Shown here: positions 61,860 to 64,000 of the stretch, piece by piece
How positions within the stretch are numbered: position 1 is the first letter of the stretch
Layout: every line of letters starts with the position of its first letter
Source: Gemmatimonadota bacterium
GTDB taxonomy: Bacteria > JAAXHH01
Reading direction: 5' to 3'
Length of the DNA stretch: 64,000 nucleotides
Assembly (NCBI GenBank): GCA_026702745.1
Contig: JAPPBT010000004.1
Location: 1-64,000 of the forward strand
Position numbers and translations under genes: made by a program
Notes under the pieces: generated by a model
What the model was told of the DNA's origin: nothing
Seen by the model: only the letters and a program-made list of their open reading frames with translations
Database searches by the model: none

Positions 61860-62653
61860 GAATCGTCAGTGACCATGTTCTGGTAAAAACCCAGCTCGAG
61901 AAGGCGGTCCAGCCATCGCCGCCGCTTCGGACTGAGATCTGGATTCGTAAGCCAGAACGGGTCGACCGGGGGGTCGTTCGGTCGGTTGTACTTGGCGGTG
62001 GCCTTGCTGTTGTTCGCCCCCTGATCCCTGGTGGTTACGATCTCTTCCGGCGTTCTCGGGTTGTTGTAGTAAACGCAGGTACACATGCGCCGGTCGCTGG
62101 AGCCCCCGTAGCTGGCGTGCCATAATCTCAGGTCGAATCCCACCACGTCGCCCGGTTCCGAGTCGCAGACGTAACAGGGCACCTCCTTTTGGCGGTCGAA
62201 TTCGGGAATGAACCGTCTCAGCTCGCCGTGGAAGGGGTTGCGGTGCGACCCCGGAATGACACGCAGCGCTCCGGTTTCTGCCCCTACGGGTTGCAGGTAG
62301 AAGGCGAACTTGATGCCGTACTGGTGGATGCTGTGGGTATCCGGATGCCATCCCGTGTTGCCCACGTAACGGTTCGCGTCGGTGGCGATGCCCAGCGCAT
62401 CCTTGCCGTAGAGTTGTTCGGCGATACTGCACAGCCGGTCATCCTCCAGCAAGCCCGCGAAGAATGGTGTGGATCTACCCATCATCGTGACCCAGTGACG
62501 GACGGTGCCATCGAAGGGCATGTGGCGATAGGCGGATTCCAGCCCGTGGTCGAACTCGCTGTTGATGATGTCCATTTCATCGGGAGTGAAGACCTGGCGA
62601 AGGACGACAAACCCAAAGGACTTGAAGTGTAGGTACTGCTTTTCCGTCAGCAT
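61856..62653 (-). CDS. Phytanoyl-CoA dioxygenase family protein
   Basis: The product is 265 aa. The iron ligands are His and Asp in GWHPDTHS and the distal His in LWHASYGGSS, with Arg in SDRRM as the 2-oxoglutarate contact. Conserved YLQPVGAETGALRVIPGSH supports the PhyH assignment. It should be a Fe(II)/2-oxoglutarate oxygenase; the substrate is not predictable. It is translationally coupled to the aldolase downstream, so the two may act in one catabolic pathway. Confidence 0.9.
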   Translation of the reverse strand: MLTEKQYLHFKSFGFVVLRQVFTPDEMDIINSEFDHGLESAYRHMPFDGTVRHWVTMMGRSTPFFAGLLEDDRLCSIAEQLYGKDALGIATDANRYVGNTGWHPDTHSIHQYGIKFAFYLQPVGAETGALRVIPGSHRNPFHGELRRFIPEFDRQKEVPCYVCDSEPGDVVGFDLRLWHASYGGSSDRRMCTCVYYNNPRTPEEIVTTRDQGANNSKATAKYNRPNDPPVDPFWLTNPDLSPKRRRWLDRLLELGFYQNMVTDDS

Positions 62654-62729
62654 GACGCGGCTCCCTCAATCTCCAGGTTGCGGCTTCCTACATGCGGTTT
62701 CCGATATGCGGCTTCCGATGTGCGGCTTG

Positions 62730-63443
62730 CTATAAGCGGCGCAGTATGCGTTGCAGGCGCAGCCACCAGACGATCCAAACCGCTTCGTTGATCACGCCGT
62801 GGGAGAGTTTCGACGTACCCGAACGACGGTCTACGAAGATAATGGGGATTTCACGGATGCGGTATCCCTTGCGCCAGCACCGGAAATTCATCTCGATCTG
62901 GAAGGCGTATCCGTCGGACCGGACGCTGTCCAGGTCGATGTGCTCGAGTACTTTGCGCCGGAAGCACTTGAATCCCGACGTGGTGTCCCGGATCGTCATG
63001 CCCGTGGCCACGCGGGTGTAGATGTTGGCGAAATAGCTGAGCAACAGCCGGGACATGGGCCAGTTCACCACGTTGATGCCGCTGATGTACCGGGATCCGA
63101 TCACCACATCGCAGGACGCGATCTCTTCTATGAACTCAGGGATCATGGCGGGATCGTGGGAAAAGTCCGCATCCATCTCGAATACGCAGTCCACGTCCTG
63201 CTGGACGGCATACCTGAAACCCGCCACGTAGGCCGAGCCCAACCCCAGCTTTTCGGGCCGATGCAGGACAGTGATCCGTTCGTTCTCCGCGGCCAGTTTA
63301 TCGGCGAGCTTACCCGTCCCGTCCGGCGAGTTGTCGTCCACCACGAGCACGCGGACATCCTGGTCCAGCGCCATCAATTCGGGCAGAAGCCGCCGTATGT
63401 TCTCGAGTTCGTTGTAGGTGGGGACGATGATCAGGGATTTCAT
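62730..63443 (-). CDS. Polyprenol-phosphate mannose synthase-like glycosyltransferase (GT2)
   Basis: The product is 237 aa. It has the GT2 start IIVPTYNELENIRRLLPEL, DDNSPDGT, the metal-binding EMDADFSHDP and the acceptor-side RDTTSGFKCFRR. Without a C-terminal membrane domain it resembles the catalytic part of Dpm1. It transfers a sugar, probably mannose, to polyprenyl phosphate at the inner membrane face. The start overlaps the next gene's stop by four bases. Confidence 0.92.
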   Translation of the reverse strand: MKSLIIVPTYNELENIRRLLPELMALDQDVRVLVVDDNSPDGTGKLADKLAAENERITVLHRPEKLGLGSAYVAGFRYAVQQDVDCVFEMDADFSHDPAMIPEFIEEIASCDVVIGSRYISGINVVNWPMSRLLLSYFANIYTRVATGMTIRDTTSGFKCFRRKVLEHIDLDSVRSDGYAFQIEMNFRCWRKGYRIREIPIIFVDRRSGTSKLSHGVINEAVWIVWWLRLQRILRRL

Positions 63444-64000
63444 GGTTTCCGGTCGGTTTCCGGTCCGGTTCCGGTCCGGTTTTTCAGGCTTTTTCTGATG
63501 CTCATGGCACCCGCGGCGATCAGTCCGGCCAGCACCAGCGCACTGGCGATCCGGCTCACCAGGTGGCCCGCGGTGAAGCTCGACGGCTGGAACGTCATGG
63601 TTACTTCATAGCGCCCCTCCGGGACGGCCAGGGAGCGAAGCACGTAGTTGGTCTGGTGTATCTCGGCAGGTTGACCGTCCATCGTGGCTTGCCACCCGGC
63701 TGGATAATAGATCTCGCTGAGCACCAGCAGACAAGGCGCGTCTGCGTCCACGGCCATCTCGATGCGATGCGGTGTGTGAAGTGTGATCTCCACGGACGAA
63801 TTTCCCAGCGGACCGAGCCGCTCCGTGACGGGTTGTTCCAGGATCGCGTATTCGCCGGGACGGAATCCGGGATCTCCTAAAGCCTCGAAGATGGCGTCCT
63901 TCTCGGCGATGACGCGCACGCTGTCCACCAGGAAGGCCCTCGGCAGGGCGGCATCGTTCCGGTAGAGGAATCCGGCATCGGACTCTACAACGGGAGTAAG
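63440..64000 (-). CDS. YfhO-like membrane protein, C-terminal part (cut by window end)
   Basis: At least 186 aa are visible, reading from the window edge with no start codon. The visible part has LYRNDAALPRAFLVDSVRV, a beta-rich region with SEIYYPAGWQATMDGQPAEI and VPEGRYEVTMTF, and one final membrane helix (SRIASALVLAGLIAAGAMSI). This ending is typical of YfhO-family proteins, large multispanning membrane enzymes linked to lipid-carrier glycosylation. It is coupled to the Dpm1-like gene, which would supply its polyprenyl-phosphate sugar donor. Confidence 0.8.
   Translation of the reverse strand, partial: LTPVVESDAGFLYRNDAALPRAFLVDSVRVIAEKDAIFEALGDPGFRPGEYAILEQPVTERLGPLGNSSVEITLHTPHRIEMAVDADAPCLLVLSEIYYPAGWQATMDGQPAEIHQTNYVLRSLAVPEGRYEVTMTFQPSSFTAGHLVSRIASALVLAGLIAAGAMSIRKSLKNRTGTGPETDRKP

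Overview
The window reads as a chromosome segment from a GC-rich, Gram-negative-type bacterium, most likely in or near the FCB group (Latescibacterota-like). This placement is inferred from gene content: GWxTD/TPR proteins, Bacteroidetes-style FtsX permeases, six-bladed beta-propeller lipoproteins, RND pumps, a bactofilin, an SpoIVB-type S55 protease and a phytanoyl-CoA dioxygenase beside an HpaI-type aldolase. No 16S sequence is present to confirm it.

Layout. (1) 1-560: the 3' end of 23S rRNA, 5S rRNA and a strong terminator. (2) 560-6280: an accessory strip facing the rRNA operon. It holds a GWxTD/TPR protein whose 5' leader is interrupted by a complete 2,588-bp IS1595-type transposon (3093-5680). 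The transposon has perfect 23-bp terminal repeats and an 8-bp target duplication, and carries a transposase - DNA methyltransferase - restriction endonuclease operon. Beyond it lies a graveyard: the tail of a response regulator fused to a second copy of half of 5S plus its terminator, then the tail of a MacB-type ATPase. (3) 6.3-18.0 kb, minus strand: two RND pumps and one adaptor, preceded by a small secreted protein, a MauE-like membrane protein, two six-bladed beta-propeller proteins, a membrane-anchored thioredoxin-like protein and a 69-aa secreted Cys/His/aromatic peptide. (4) 18.0-25.5 kb, minus strand: two NarL/LuxR response regulators, an FtsX/MacB permease with a wrecked ATPase, and a PDZ-containing histidine kinase. 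A repeated dyad (TAGGG-N5-CCCTA) occurs four times here, three of them 84-113 bp upstream of a gene start.

(5) From about 25.8 kb the DNA is visibly more GC-rich and mostly housekeeping, chiefly on the plus strand: an EF-G paralogue, OppD/OppF ATPases, a PfkB sugar kinase, a YheC/D-like ATP-grasp protein, folC, a TPR-parvulin fusion, trxB, serine acetyltransferase (minus), an S55 protease, a propeller protein, yebC-ruvC-ruvA-ruvB-queA, ispD-ispF, parA-parB, an M23 peptidase, a bactofilin and a complete F-type ATP synthase operon. The tail holds a Big-2 lipoprotein, a methyltransferase and, on minus, an aldolase, a PhyH oxygenase, a polyprenol-phosphate glycosyltransferase and the end of a YfhO-like protein.

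The most unusual items are the restriction-modification transposon; the candidate peptide/redox/export cluster with its shared operator-like motif; the duplicated 5S-terminator block; tandem 14-codon micro-ORFs leading into folC; and an ATP synthase c subunit with the residue set expected for Na+ binding.
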